This document shows, one piece after another, positions 25,595 to 34,310 of a stretch of DNA of 39,047 nucleotides. A program made the translations under genes and the position numbers. The DNA comes from Planctomycetota bacterium (GTDB lineage Bacteria > Planctomycetota > MHYJ01 > WSZJ01): positions 1 to 39,047 of the forward strand of contig JACPRD010000056.1 of NCBI GenBank assembly GCA_016190145.1, read 5' to 3'. The stretch's first letter is position 1; the number at the start of each line of letters is the position of its first letter. The notes below the pieces were generated by a model. The model was given only the letters and a program-made list of their open reading frames with translations, was not told where the DNA came from and searched no databases.

Positions 25595-25622
25595 GCAACT
25601 TTCAACTTCAACGTTACAATTT
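25595..25622. repeat. Degenerate heptamer array, (N)CAACTT family
   Basis: Four 7-mers (GCAACTT, TCAACTT, CAACGTT, ACAATTT), then further CAACTTCAA fragments up to about 25652. The stretch is AT-rich in a GC-rich region, just upstream of the kinase start. No inverted partner is visible. It is the most eroded of the heptamer families here. Confidence 0.5.
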
Positions 25623-25740
25623 CCAAGCAACTTCAATGCGACAACTTCAAACGACAATGGCGGCGTGGACGTCCGGAGGCATATACAGCCGGAATGCCCG
25701 GGGCGTTCCATCCGATTGAGGTCGGCACCTCGGTCGACCC

Positions 25741-26955
25741 CTACGAACCCATCACGTCCAGCGCCTCGAACTTACCCCCCAGCGCCTTGTCCGGGTCGAC
25801 GGACAGCCAGCGCGACAGCACGGTCGCGTACACGGATCTGAAATCCACCTTCCACATCAGGTCGCCCTGGTCCAGCTTCCCGAGGTCCGGCGCGCTCCCG
25901 ACGACTCCGCCCTTCACGCACTTCCCCATCAGGAACAGCGGCGACGCCGCGCCGTGGTCGGTCCCCTGCGATTCGTTTTCCGCGACCCGCCGGCCGAATT
26001 CGCTGAACGTCATCGTCACGACCCGCCCCGCCAGCTCGCGCGCGTCCAGATCCTTCTGGAAGGACCAGAGGGCCTCCGACAGCACCGTGAGCAGATTTGC
26101 GTGCGCCTGCCGCTGGTTCGCGTGCGTGTCGAATCCGCCCAGTCCGATCAGGTACACCTTCGCCCCGAGGCCTTCCTCGACCGCGTTGGCGATGAACCGC
26201 AGGCCCTGCGCGAGGCCCGTTCCCGGGTACGCGACGGGGGAGGGCGGCTTCTGAGCGATCGTCCGGATTCTCTCGATCTGCGCCAGCAGCTCCAGCCCGC
26301 GCCCGCGCACGAACTCCGCCGGCCCCTCGCGCGGAATCCCGTAGATCTCCCGGAACGCCCGCAGCACGTTCGCGCGATCCTGCGGGTGCCTCTGGTCCGT
26401 CGCCACGTCGAACGCCTGCGGATTCTCCATCGACAGCACCCCGCCGCCGTCCGCCCACAGCGCGAGCGGAATCTCGCTTCCGAACGAAACGCTGTGCGGC
26501 GCCCGCTCGTCGTCGCAGTGGAGACACCGCCCCAGCCAGCCGTCCCGCACCACCCCCGCCGTCTGCGCCGTCTGCCAGATCTCCATCGACCGGAAATGCG
26601 ACCGGTCCTGCCCCGCGTACCCCACGTTCTGCACCACCGACACCTTCCCCTCGCCGAACAGGTCCCTCAGCCGCCGGAGCGCCGGATGGAACCCCACGTC
26701 GTCGTTCACCTGCAGAAGCTGGTCCTTCGGAATCGCCAGCGACGGCCGCGCCTTCCCGTACAGCGGATCCGCAAGCGGCGCCACCGTGTTCAACCCGTCG
26801 TTCCCGCCCCCCAGCATCACCATCACGAGCGACCGCCCCGATGCCCCCGCCGCCGGCTCCGCCAGCGCCCGCGTCAGCCAGCCCGGCACCGCCAGCCCCG
26901 CCGTCCCGACCCCCGCCACCTTCAGAAAGTCCCTTCGCGTGAATCCGTTTCTCAT
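25741..26955 (-). CDS. DUF1501 family Tat-exported protein
   Basis: A 404-residue protein with a twin-arginine signal (RRDFLKVAG, residues 7-15) and DUF1501 features: MLGGGNDGLNTVAP, ENPQAFDVA, GFDTHANQ and FSEFGRRVAENESQGTDHGAASP. This last resembles a sulfatase/alkaline-phosphatase-fold motif. The ATG at 26955 is chosen because GAGGTG lies 6 nt upstream; a GTG at 26964 is in frame but inferior. It follows the DUF1800 gene by 10 nt, so the pair is one operon, as is usual for these families. Function unknown, probably periplasmic; often found beside cytochrome c or polymer-degrading genes. Confidence 0.9.
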   Translation of the reverse strand: MRNGFTRRDFLKVAGVGTAGLAVPGWLTRALAEPAAGASGRSLVMVMLGGGNDGLNTVAPLADPLYGKARPSLAIPKDQLLQVNDDVGFHPALRRLRDLFGEGKVSVVQNVGYAGQDRSHFRSMEIWQTAQTAGVVRDGWLGRCLHCDDERAPHSVSFGSEIPLALWADGGGVLSMENPQAFDVATDQRHPQDRANVLRAFREIYGIPREGPAEFVRGRGLELLAQIERIRTIAQKPPSPVAYPGTGLAQGLRFIANAVEEGLGAKVYLIGLGGFDTHANQRQAHANLLTVLSEALWSFQKDLDARELAGRVVTMTFSEFGRRVAENESQGTDHGAASPLFLMGKCVKGGVVGSAPDLGKLDQGDLMWKVDFRSVYATVLSRWLSVDPDKALGGKFEALDVMGS

Positions 26956-26965
26956 CGTCCCCACC

Positions 26966-28294
26966 TCACGCGAGCTGGAATTCGGGAAGCGAAAGCACGA
27001 GATGCGCCACGCCGCGCACCTTCGTGTCCAGCGTCTGCGGCGCCGGATACACCGGCCCCTTCGGTCCCTCCGGCGCCAGCACGTACTCCACCAGCTTCGC
27101 CTTCACCGACGGCGTCACCTCGAGCGGCCCGAATCGCGCCAGCATGTGCTCGACCAGCTTCTCCGCGCTGTCCAGCCCGTGCTCCGCGACGAGCCGGCCG
27201 GGCTGAAGCGCCACGGACGGCTGGTTGTTGATGCCCGGCCCGACGTCCTTCGCGAAATTCAGCCGGTTGATCACCGTCGACGTCGACAGCCAGGAGGTTC
27301 CGCCGTCCCAGCCCTTGACCGTCGGCGGCGCCAGCAGGTCCTGCCCCATGCGGCGCAGTGCGGCGGGAAGCGCCCGCACGGGGACGATGTGGGGCATCGC
27401 GCGGAGCGCCCCGACGACGAACTCCGCGGGCGACTTGATCCGCGCCCAGAGCGCCGCGTCTGCGAGGAACGCGGGCGATGTGAACATCACGCGCAGCACC
27501 GACCGGATGTCGTATCCCGAGCGGAAGTACTCCTTCGACATCGCCTCGACGAGCGCCGCGTCCGGCTGCGGCCCCACGAACTCCCGGCACAGCTTCTCCG
27601 AAAGCCGCTTCGCCGTCGCCGGATGCGCCGCAAGAATGTCCACGACGTCTTCGCCGCCGAAGTTCCCCTTCTTCCCGAGAATGCTCTTTTCCCCGCCGTC
27701 ATGCTGCCCGGGCTCGAAGACGAATCCCGCGTCCCGAAGCGTCCACCCGGTGAACGCCCTCGCGACCTCCTTCACGTCGCGTTCCGTGTAGTTTCCGATC
27801 CCCAGCGTGAACAGCTCCATCACCTCGCGCCCGTAGTTCTCGTTCGGGCGGCCCTTGCGGTTGAAGCGCCCGTCGAGCCAGATCAGCATCGCCGGGTCGC
27901 GGGAGACTTCGAGCAGGAGCGAGCGGAAGTTTCCCGCGGCGAACCGCCGGAACAGCGCGATCTGCCGGTTCATGAGCGGCGCGCTTTCGACCTTGTTCGC
28001 GCCGGTGGCGAAATGGTTGTGCCAGAACAGCGTGAGGCGCTCCTGCAGGGGCCGGGTCGTGCGCGCCATGCGGTAGAGCCACGCGGCGCGCACGTCCTCC
28101 ATGTTGCGCATGTCGAGGAGCCCGTCCTCGACGTCCGCGATGTCGCTCTCGACCGGATCAGGCATGGACTCGAACGCGAGCAGCCTTTCGAGCGTCGCCG
28201 CGAACCCGTCGCGCCGCGCCTGCTCCAGCTCTTCCGGCGCAGCGCCGAATCCCGCGCGCCGGAGAAGGTGGGCGATCTGCTGGGTTTCGTTCAT
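26966..28294 (-). CDS. DUF1800 family protein
   Basis: A 442-residue helical protein with the family signatures HLLRRAGFG (near residue 10), FWHNHFATG, and RPNENYGREVMELFTLG. No clear signal peptide is seen, unusual for something partnered with a Tat-exported DUF1501 protein; it may be carried along with it. GGGAG lies 6 nt before the ATG at 28294. It is the first gene of the DUF1800-DUF1501 operon. Biochemical role unknown. Confidence 0.9.
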   Translation of the reverse strand: MNETQQIAHLLRRAGFGAAPEELEQARRDGFAATLERLLAFESMPDPVESDIADVEDGLLDMRNMEDVRAAWLYRMARTTRPLQERLTLFWHNHFATGANKVESAPLMNRQIALFRRFAAGNFRSLLLEVSRDPAMLIWLDGRFNRKGRPNENYGREVMELFTLGIGNYTERDVKEVARAFTGWTLRDAGFVFEPGQHDGGEKSILGKKGNFGGEDVVDILAAHPATAKRLSEKLCREFVGPQPDAALVEAMSKEYFRSGYDIRSVLRVMFTSPAFLADAALWARIKSPAEFVVGALRAMPHIVPVRALPAALRRMGQDLLAPPTVKGWDGGTSWLSTSTVINRLNFAKDVGPGINNQPSVALQPGRLVAEHGLDSAEKLVEHMLARFGPLEVTPSVKAKLVEYVLAPEGPKGPVYPAPQTLDTKVRGVAHLVLSLPEFQLA

Positions 28295-28411
28295 GGGAAT
28301 CTCCCGTCTGGTGACCGCGCCATGCTACCGCGCCGGAGACGCGATTTGCGGCGTTATTCAGGACGCCGAAGGTCTGTTTTCGTGACAGCGGCTTCCGGCG
28401 GATCGACCGCC

Positions 28412-28478
28412 GTTCGGCGTTCGGCGTTCGGAGTTCGGAGTTGCCGCCACCCTGGCCAGGATCGGCGAAACGCCGAAC
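28412..28478. repeat. Heptamer array E (GTTCGGN family) with remnant partner
   Basis: Four heptamers (28412-28439: GTTCGGC twice, GTTCGGA twice) are followed after a 32-bp interior by one inverted GCCGAAC unit (28472-28478). It is the same family as element D and looks like a decayed bracketed element. It lies in the 287-bp gap between the divergent DUF1800 gene and the MFS gene; nothing else was recognised there. Confidence 0.6.
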
Positions 28479-28581
28479 CCGTCGGCTATCCGCCTTTCGA
28501 ACCCCGACCAGCCGTCGCCGGCTCTCCCGGTTTCTCCACGGCGATCACGGACCGATCTCCTATCGATTACACTGCGCGGCC

Positions 28582-30171
28582 GTGAAACGCCTCCGCCTGA
28601 GTTCCTGGATTCTCTACGACTTCGCCAACACGATCTTCTCCATGAACATCGTGACCCTCTATTTCTCCCTCTGGGTCACCGTCAATAACGGCAAACCCGA
28701 CCTCTGGGTCGGCATCGCCAACGGCGCCTCCGCCTTCCTCATCCTCGTCACCCTGCCCCTGCTCGGCGTCTGGAGCGACGCGTACCACCGCAAGCAGATG
28801 TACCTGTCCCTCTCGACCGTCGCGTGCTGCGCATTCACGGCGCTCATGGGCGTGGCCGCGATGTCCGGGCTCGGTCCCACCGGCCGCGTCCTCTCCGCCC
28901 TCGTCGCCTTCGTCATCGCGAACTTCGGATACCACGCCGGGCTCGTCTTCTACAACGCGCTCCTCATGAGCGTGACGGAACAGAAAGTCATGGGCCGCGT
29001 CTCGGGCTACGGCGTCGCCGCCGGATACCTCGGCGCCATCATCGGGCTGTTCCTCGTCGTGCCGTTCGCGGAAGGGGCGGTGCTGGGGAAGGGGTTCCCG
29101 GGGCTGTCGGGGAAGTGGGAGCGGGTTGCGGAACTGAAGGCGGGCTCGAACGGGTATGTGCCGGCCCCCGGCGCCTCGGGGCGCTCAATCTACCGCGACG
29201 GTCCGCTCGACCTCGACGCCAACTACGAGTATGAGGTCCGCAAGGACGGCTGGACGGCCCGCGACGTCAAGGCGCGCGACCTGTACCAGGACGGCCACCG
29301 GCCGAAGAACAAGGACGATGCCGGCGACGGGACGCAGGACTTCTCCCTGAAGGGCCGCTTCTTCGAGGTCTCGTGGGAGGGCGCGGCCGAGGGCGCCGCG
29401 CTCTGGCGGCGCACACGCGGCTGGGGCCGCGCCGGCACATTCATCCCGACCGGCATCCTCTTCCTGGCGTTCGCCCTCCCGTGCATGATCTGGGTGCGCG
29501 AACGCCCCGCGCCCAACCACGCCGCGCCGGGACTCAAGGCCGCCTACATGAAAGTGTGGCAGAGCCTGCGCCACACCCAGAAGCACCCCGGCGTCCTGCG
29601 CTTCCTCATCGGGAAGTACTTCTACGAGGACTCGATCGCCACCGTGTACATCTTCATGGCCGTCTACGCGAGCAAGGTCCTCAAGTTCGCGGATGGCGAG
29701 CAGCGTGTTTTTCTCATGACCGCGACGACCTTTGCTATGGTCGGCTCGTTCGGCGCGGGATTCGTGACGGACCGGATCGGGCCCAAGAAGACGATCATGA
29801 TCGTCCTCGCCGGCTGGGTCGTGTTCCTCACGGCGGCCGTGGCGACCACAGAACGGAATCACTTCTGGGTGATCGGCCCGGCCCTCGGCGTCCTGCTCGG
29901 CTCGATGTGGACGTCCTCGCGCCCGCTCCTCGTGACCCTCGTCCCCCGCGAATCGCAGGGCGAGTTTTTCGCGCTTTCCGAGCTGACGGGGAAGATGTCC
30001 GCCGTCATGGGGCCCGCGCTCTGGGGCCTCATCATCCTCTGGGCCGACAAGGCCGGAGCCTCCCTCATCAACCAGTACCGGTGGGCCATCGCTTCGCTCG
30101 TCCTCATGATCATCATCGGGGGCGCCATCATCTGGAAGGTTCCCGACCACCACCGGAAGCAGGCCGCATGA
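28582..30171 (+). CDS. UMF1-type MFS transporter with an inserted loop domain
   Basis: A 529-residue major facilitator protein starting at a GTG (28582), the codon that places SWILYDFANTIFSM, the UMF1/Atg22-like N-terminal signature, correctly at the start of helix 1. The frame extends upstream but is not protein-like. About 12 hydrophobic helices are visible. Between helices 6 and 7 is an insert of about 110 polar residues (about 180-290) rich in Asp, Lys and Gly, with a WERVAELKAG start; such a domain is not part of the minimal family. Substrate unknown. It overlaps the next gene by 4 nt (ATGA). Confidence 0.8.
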   Translation: MKRLRLSSWILYDFANTIFSMNIVTLYFSLWVTVNNGKPDLWVGIANGASAFLILVTLPLLGVWSDAYHRKQMYLSLSTVACCAFTALMGVAAMSGLGPTGRVLSALVAFVIANFGYHAGLVFYNALLMSVTEQKVMGRVSGYGVAAGYLGAIIGLFLVVPFAEGAVLGKGFPGLSGKWERVAELKAGSNGYVPAPGASGRSIYRDGPLDLDANYEYEVRKDGWTARDVKARDLYQDGHRPKNKDDAGDGTQDFSLKGRFFEVSWEGAAEGAALWRRTRGWGRAGTFIPTGILFLAFALPCMIWVRERPAPNHAAPGLKAAYMKVWQSLRHTQKHPGVLRFLIGKYFYEDSIATVYIFMAVYASKVLKFADGEQRVFLMTATTFAMVGSFGAGFVTDRIGPKKTIMIVLAGWVVFLTAAVATTERNHFWVIGPALGVLLGSMWTSSRPLLVTLVPRESQGEFFALSELTGKMSAVMGPALWGLIILWADKAGASLINQYRWAIASLVLMIIIGGAIIWKVPDHHRKQAA

Positions 30172-31373
30172 CCTCCCGAGACGCCGCGCTCGAAGTCGTC
30201 CGGAAGCTCCGCGACGCGGGGTTCGAGGCCTTCTTCGCGGGCGGCTGCGTCCGCGACCGCCTCCTCGGTCGCGAGCCCGGCGACCACGACGTCGCGACGA
30301 ACGCGATCCCCGACCAGGTCCAGAAACTGTTCCGCCGCACGGTCGCGGTCGGGAAGCAGTTCGGCGTGATCATGGTTCTCGTCAAGGACCGCCAGGTCGA
30401 AGTCGCGACGTTCCGCGCCGACGCGAAGTACACTGACGGCCGCCATCCCGATTCCGTGACGTTCAGCGACCTGAAGTCCGACGTCCTGCGCCGCGACTTC
30501 ACCATCAACGGCATGATGGAAGACCCCGTCGCCGGTACCGTCATGGACCTCGTCGGCGGCAACGCCGACCTCCAGGCGCGACTCATCCGGGCGATCGGCG
30601 ACCCCGACCTCCGGTTCGACGAGGACCGCCTCCGCATGCTCCGCGCCGTCCGCTTCGCCGCCCAGCTCGGATTCGAGATCGAATCCTCGACGCTGGCGGC
30701 CGTCCGCCGGCGGGCCGCGGAAGTCTCCTCGGTGTCCCGCGAGCGCGTCCGCGAGGAACTGGAGAAAATCCTGGTCTCCGCCGACCCCGTGCGCGGCCTC
30801 GACCTCCTGCGCGCCACCGGCCTCCTCCATCCCGTCCTCCCCGCCGCCGCCACGCTTCCCGACGACCGCTGGAAGCGCACCGTCCGCGTCGTCGAGGCCC
30901 TGACCCGCCGCCCGTTCGTCCTCGCGCTGGCCGCCCTCCTCCACGACGCCGGGCGCCCCGCCGCCGGAACCGCCGCGCGCGACCTCAAGCTCTCGAACGA
31001 GGAACGCGAACGCGTCGTCTGGCTCGTCGCCCGCTACGCCGACCCGCCGCGCGCCGCCTCCATGCGCCCCTCCGAATGGAAACCCCTCCTCGCCCACCCC
31101 GGCGCCCCCGACCTCCTCGAACTCCACCGCGCCATCCAGACCGCCGACGGCGCCCCCCTGGACGCCTACACCCTCCTCACCGGTTACCTCGCCCGCCCCG
31201 ACCTCGACCCCCCGCGCCTCATCACCGGCGACGACCTCCTCGCCCTCGGCGTCCCCCGGGGACCGCGAATCGGCGAGATCCTCCAGACCGTGCGCGAGGC
31301 GCAGTTGAACGGGGAAGTCGCGAACGCCGAAGAGGCGCGGGCGATGGCCGCTCGTCTGCTGGGCGGCCCATGA
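30168..31373 (+). CDS. tRNA nucleotidyltransferase / poly(A) polymerase family protein
   Basis: A 401-residue class II nucleotidyltransferase that adds CCA to tRNA 3' ends or tails RNA. Seen: GGCVRDRLLGREPGDHD (residues 25-41, with catalytic Asp39 and Asp41), RRDFTINGM (108-116) and an RMLRAVRFAAQLGF ridge, then an HD-like helical domain (LAALLHDAGRP, about 260-270). Whether it is a true CCA enzyme or a poly(A)/A-adding enzyme cannot be decided by eye. ATGA overlap with the MFS gene suggests co-expression. Confidence 0.88.
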   Translation: MTSRDAALEVVRKLRDAGFEAFFAGGCVRDRLLGREPGDHDVATNAIPDQVQKLFRRTVAVGKQFGVIMVLVKDRQVEVATFRADAKYTDGRHPDSVTFSDLKSDVLRRDFTINGMMEDPVAGTVMDLVGGNADLQARLIRAIGDPDLRFDEDRLRMLRAVRFAAQLGFEIESSTLAAVRRRAAEVSSVSRERVREELEKILVSADPVRGLDLLRATGLLHPVLPAAATLPDDRWKRTVRVVEALTRRPFVLALAALLHDAGRPAAGTAARDLKLSNEERERVVWLVARYADPPRAASMRPSEWKPLLAHPGAPDLLELHRAIQTADGAPLDAYTLLTGYLARPDLDPPRLITGDDLLALGVPRGPRIGEILQTVREAQLNGEVANAEEARAMAARLLGGP

Positions 31374-31404
31374 AAAAAGGCGGAAAGCACCGCCGCTTTC
31401 CGCC
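31373..31404 (-). terminator. Intrinsic terminator for the small secreted protein gene
   Basis: On the minus strand, GGCGGAAAG, an 8-nt loop and CTTTCCGCC are followed by six T. The perfect 9-bp stem lies 23 bp past the stop of the gene at 31427. The plus-strand nucleotidyltransferase gene ends right at it but gains no U-tract in its direction. Confidence 0.8.
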
Positions 31405-31426
31405 TCGGAATTCACGCCCGGCCCGC

Positions 31427-32008
31427 CTATTTCTCCTCTTCCTCCCTGCCTCCATCGTCCCCCTCGTGCCCTTCCTTCATCTCCCGCGCGAGGTCGAGCT
31501 TCCACTCGCCGTCCTCCTTGACGAAAAACGCGCGCTCCTTCTTCTCCTCCTTGTCGCCCTTGTTCTCGATCCGCGTCCCGGCAGCCTTGTCGCCGTCCTC
31601 CTTCACGTCCGCCAACTCAGATTTCTCGATCTCGTCGAGATTCTCCGCGTTGTCCGCCGCGAACAGCACCGCGAGCATCAGGTCCTTCGGGCTCAGCTTC
31701 GCCAGCTCGTCCAGCGTGATCCCGAGCTTCTCCGCCATGTCCGACTTCTCGTCCTCGGAAGCCTCGCTCATCATCGCCGCCATCTCCTCCACCTGCTTCT
31801 GCGAGTCCTTCGACAGCAGCGTCCAGAACCGCTCCTTGTCCTTCTTCTTCACCGCAACCTTGAACTGGTCGAACGCCTCCTGCGGCGTCTTCGCCACGGC
31901 CTTCTCTTCCTTCGGCTCGTCCTCCGCGCGGAGCGGGGGGGCAGATGCGAGGACGACCATCACGGTCAGGACGGCAAAGCCACAGCCCCTGCGGAAAGCG
32001 TCGATCAT
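31427..32008 (-). CDS. Secreted acidic/basic-rich protein, NTF2-like by pattern
   Basis: A 193-residue protein with a signal peptide (about 1-28, ending APPLRAED). The core QEAFDQFKVAVKKKDKERFWTLLS resembles the first helix of NTF2-like/DUF4878-type lipoprotein domains, followed by charged helices and a final strand, RAFFVKEDGEWKLDLA. The C-terminus is very acidic (GHEGDDGGREEEEK). GGAGA lies 6 nt before the ATG at 32008. I do not recognise a specific family. It may share a promoter region with nothing else; 200 bp separates it from the protease gene. Confidence 0.7.
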   Translation of the reverse strand: MIDAFRRGCGFAVLTVMVVLASAPPLRAEDEPKEEKAVAKTPQEAFDQFKVAVKKKDKERFWTLLSKDSQKQVEEMAAMMSEASEDEKSDMAEKLGITLDELAKLSPKDLMLAVLFAADNAENLDEIEKSELADVKEDGDKAAGTRIENKGDKEEKKERAFFVKEDGEWKLDLAREMKEGHEGDDGGREEEEK

Positions 32009-32121
32009 GTCGGTCTCCTATGTTGCCCCCTGGCCCTGTGCTGCTCCTTGTCGCTGCCTTCGCAGCCGGCTTACTCGGAAGAGGATAAATTCTCTCCGAC
32101 CTGCTGTGAGCCCGCTCATGC

Positions 32122-32155
32122 ACCCTTCGACTCGCCCTGCGGGCTCGCTCAGGGT
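32122..32155. repeat. Common intergenic palindrome (CCCTTCGACTC...AGGGT)
   Basis: ACCCTTCGACTCGCCC, a TGC loop and GGGCTCGCTCAGGGT form an imperfect inverted repeat. The sequence type (CCCTTCGACTCGC...GCTCAGGGT) resembles a very widespread bacterial repeat I have seen described only as intergenic. It could be a REP-like element; no gene function. Confidence 0.5.
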
Positions 32156-32211
32156 AAGCCGGGCCGAGACGGGCCTCCGTCACTCCGAAGGGACTTACCC
32201 GGCCCGGCTTA
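32155..32211 (-). terminator. Hairpin at the end of the S41 protease gene
   Basis: A perfect 12-bp stem (32155-32166 with 32200-32211, TAAGCCGGGCCG type) includes the TAA stop codon of the minus-strand protease in one arm. A second, exclusive pairing, GGGTAAG (32152-32158) with CTTACCC (32194-32200), is possible. No U-tract follows. It may terminate or stabilise the transcript. Confidence 0.4.
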
Positions 32212-33900
32212 GTTGTCTTCCGGGCTGAACCCCAGCTTCTCCGCCAGGATCGTCAGTCCTCTCTGAAGCTGCGTGTCCGTCTGCAGATCCACCAGCGCCG
32301 CGTTGCCGCCCGCCCTCAGCCGGACCTCGCGGCGCAACTCCTCCCGCACCTCGTCCTTCGAGAGCTTCGTCTTCAGCGACTTGTAGAACCCCTCGAAGCC
32401 CGGGTACGACTTGACGTCGAACCCATCGTACACCGCCAGGTCCGCGATCGCGTCCTTCTCCAGCCCGGCGGCGAACTTCCGGGCCTTGCCCGAGCGGCGA
32501 AGCGCATACACGCCGTCCCACGTCTCGGCGCCCATGAGCGAGACTTTCACGCGCACGTCGGGCTCGACACCGTGATGGTGGATCGTCCGGCCGCTCGGAA
32601 GGAAGTACCGCATCACCGTCAGGTACAGGAACCGGTTCGGCAGCATCGGAATCGCGCTCTTCCCGAAATCGGCGCCCTGCGATTTCCACAGCGGAATCGC
32701 CGTCTGGCCGATCCCCTTGCCGTACGTCTTCTCGCCGACGAGCACGGCACGCCCCAGGTCCTGAAGCGCCCCCGAGAGCATCTCGCTCGCGCTCGCGGAC
32801 GACTCGTTGACCAGGCACACCATCGGCATCTTCTCGAAATCCGACTTCCGCTTCGCACGGTACTCCATCTCGGGCTTCTGGTCGGCGATGCCGGGGACGG
32901 GGAAGGGCATGACCTTGGACATGTCGAGGTTCGACTCGGTATAGGTGATGAGCTTCTGCCCGCTGATGAACGTGTCGGCGACGTGGATCGCGGCCGGCAG
33001 CGCGCCGCCGGGGTTGTTGCGCAGGTCGAGGATGAGCGCCTTCATCCCCTCCTTCTTCAGCTCCTCGCAGGCCTTGAGCGTGTTCGTGCCGAGCGCGAGA
33101 TCGAAGATCGTGAGCCGGATGTAGCCGATCCCGCCCGGGAGCATCGTCGACCACACGTCCTTGATCTTCCTCGCAGAGTTCGTGACCGTGATGTCGTACG
33201 CCTTCTTCCATCCCTCGCGCTTCACCGTCAGCACGATCGACTCGCCTTCCTTCGTCGCGAAGCGAGGCTGAACTTCCTTGAGGATCTTTCCGGCGAGCGG
33301 CTCGCCGTCGACCTCGGTCAGCACGTCCCCGATCCGGAGGCCCGCGTCGTACGCCGCGTACCCGTACATGACGAACGAGACCTTCATGCCCTCCTTGTCG
33401 GGCTCGAGCCCCACGCCGATCGAGTCCGTGCGGCCCTCGCCCTGCATCTGCTTCATCAGCTTCTGGAGATCCTCGCTCTTGAGCAGGTTGCTGAACGGAT
33501 CCTGGATCGACTGGACCATGGAGGACGCGCCGAAATCCGACATCGCGACGATGTCAAGGTCGGAGATCTCCGCCTTCTCCGCCGCTCTCTCGATGCGGCC
33601 GAGCAGCTTCGCGATCGAGTCGACCTTCTCGTCCTGGCTGATCGCGAGGACTTCCTTGCGGAAGGAGACTTTCAGTTTCTTGAAGGTCTCGTCGCCCGCG
33701 GCCTTTGCGAATCCGGCCTTGCACGCCTCGACCAGCGCCGCTTCCGCGACGCGCTCGCGCTCGATATAGCTCTTCGCGAGATGGTTTTCCACTTCCGACA
33801 GATACGCCTCCGCCTTGTCGAACTTCTTGGCGAGGTCTCCTCCCGCGATGGCGGGAAGCGCAAGGGCCAGTGCCAGGACGGCTGAAAGAAGGCGTCTCAT
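32209..33900 (-). CDS. S41 C-terminal processing protease (Ctp-like)
   Basis: A 563-residue exported serine protease. Signal peptide (1-20), N-terminal helical region (about 25-150), a PDZ domain (about 160-240) and the S41 catalytic domain with NESSASASE (nucleophile Ser368) and GEKTYGKGIGQ (general base Lys395). A strongly basic C-terminal part follows. GGAGA lies 5 nt before the ATG at 33900. The frame stays open upstream to 34209, but that part is translated heptamer repeat (a run of LATRHSP) and is not real. Its stop codon sits in a hairpin. It probably trims periplasmic or envelope proteins. Confidence 0.9.
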   Translation of the reverse strand: MRRLLSAVLALALALPAIAGGDLAKKFDKAEAYLSEVENHLAKSYIERERVAEAALVEACKAGFAKAAGDETFKKLKVSFRKEVLAISQDEKVDSIAKLLGRIERAAEKAEISDLDIVAMSDFGASSMVQSIQDPFSNLLKSEDLQKLMKQMQGEGRTDSIGVGLEPDKEGMKVSFVMYGYAAYDAGLRIGDVLTEVDGEPLAGKILKEVQPRFATKEGESIVLTVKREGWKKAYDITVTNSARKIKDVWSTMLPGGIGYIRLTIFDLALGTNTLKACEELKKEGMKALILDLRNNPGGALPAAIHVADTFISGQKLITYTESNLDMSKVMPFPVPGIADQKPEMEYRAKRKSDFEKMPMVCLVNESSASASEMLSGALQDLGRAVLVGEKTYGKGIGQTAIPLWKSQGADFGKSAIPMLPNRFLYLTVMRYFLPSGRTIHHHGVEPDVRVKVSLMGAETWDGVYALRRSGKARKFAAGLEKDAIADLAVYDGFDVKSYPGFEGFYKSLKTKLSKDEVREELRREVRLRAGGNAALVDLQTDTQLQRGLTILAEKLGFSPEDN

Positions 33901-34020
33901 CGTTTTCTCCGGTTTCGTTTCCGGCCGGCGCGGAAGGGACGATCCCGCGACCCCCCATGGATGCGGGTGCGTCGGCCGGGAGATGTACGGGGATTCGGCG
34001 TGCTTGTGAGGGAAGTTCCG

Positions 34021-34160
34021 GTGGCCAGTGGCGAGTGGCCAGTGGCGAGCGGCCAGTGGCGAGTGGCGAGTGGCGAGTGGCGAGTGGCGAGTGGCGAGTG
34101 GCGAGTGGCGAGTGGCGAGTGGCGAGTGGCGAGTGGCGAGTGGCCAGTGGCGAGTGGCGA
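34021..34160. repeat. 20-unit heptamer array, GTGGCGA family (left bracket of element F)
   Basis: Exactly 20 tandem 7-mers, mostly GTGGCGA with some GTGGCCA and one GCGGCCA, cover 140 bp. It lies in the 410-bp gap between the protease gene and the four-helix-bundle gene. It is inverted relative to the array at 34788-34871 (shared core AGTGG). The rest of the gap (33901-34020 and 34161-34253) shows no gene; from 34220 it becomes AT-rich. Confidence 0.85.
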
Positions 34161-34253
34161 AGTGGCCAAGGGCGAGGAACGGGAGCAGGTAATCGGGGAC
34201 TGGGGCCATGCGTGTATCGACTGGATATTAGTGCATTATCTACAAAACAGCAG

Positions 34254-34281
34254 TTGACTTCATACAACTATAGGGTATGAT
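34254..34281 (+). promoter_or_regulatory. Consensus sigma70 promoter of the four-helix-bundle gene
   Basis: TTGACT (34254-34259), a 16-nt spacer and TATGAT (34276-34281) match consensus at 5 of 6 bases in each box. The promoter sits in an AT-rich island (about 34220-34300) quite unlike the rest of the window. It would start transcription near 34288, leaving a short leader with GGGAGG before the ATG at 34311. Confidence 0.65.
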
Positions 34282-34310
34282 TGGTATCAGTCCAGGAAAC
34301 GGGAGGCAAG

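Noticed and set aside
25580..25711. N-terminal extension of the kinase
   Set aside because: It runs through AT-rich repeat DNA and adds no recognisable kinase sequence.
34021..34160. CRISPR array
   Set aside because: Units are 7 bp with no spacers and no cas genes nearby.
33901..34209. In-frame N-terminal extension of the S41 protease
   Set aside because: It is translated heptamer repeat (LATRHSP repeated) upstream of a good signal peptide and Shine-Dalgarno at 33900.
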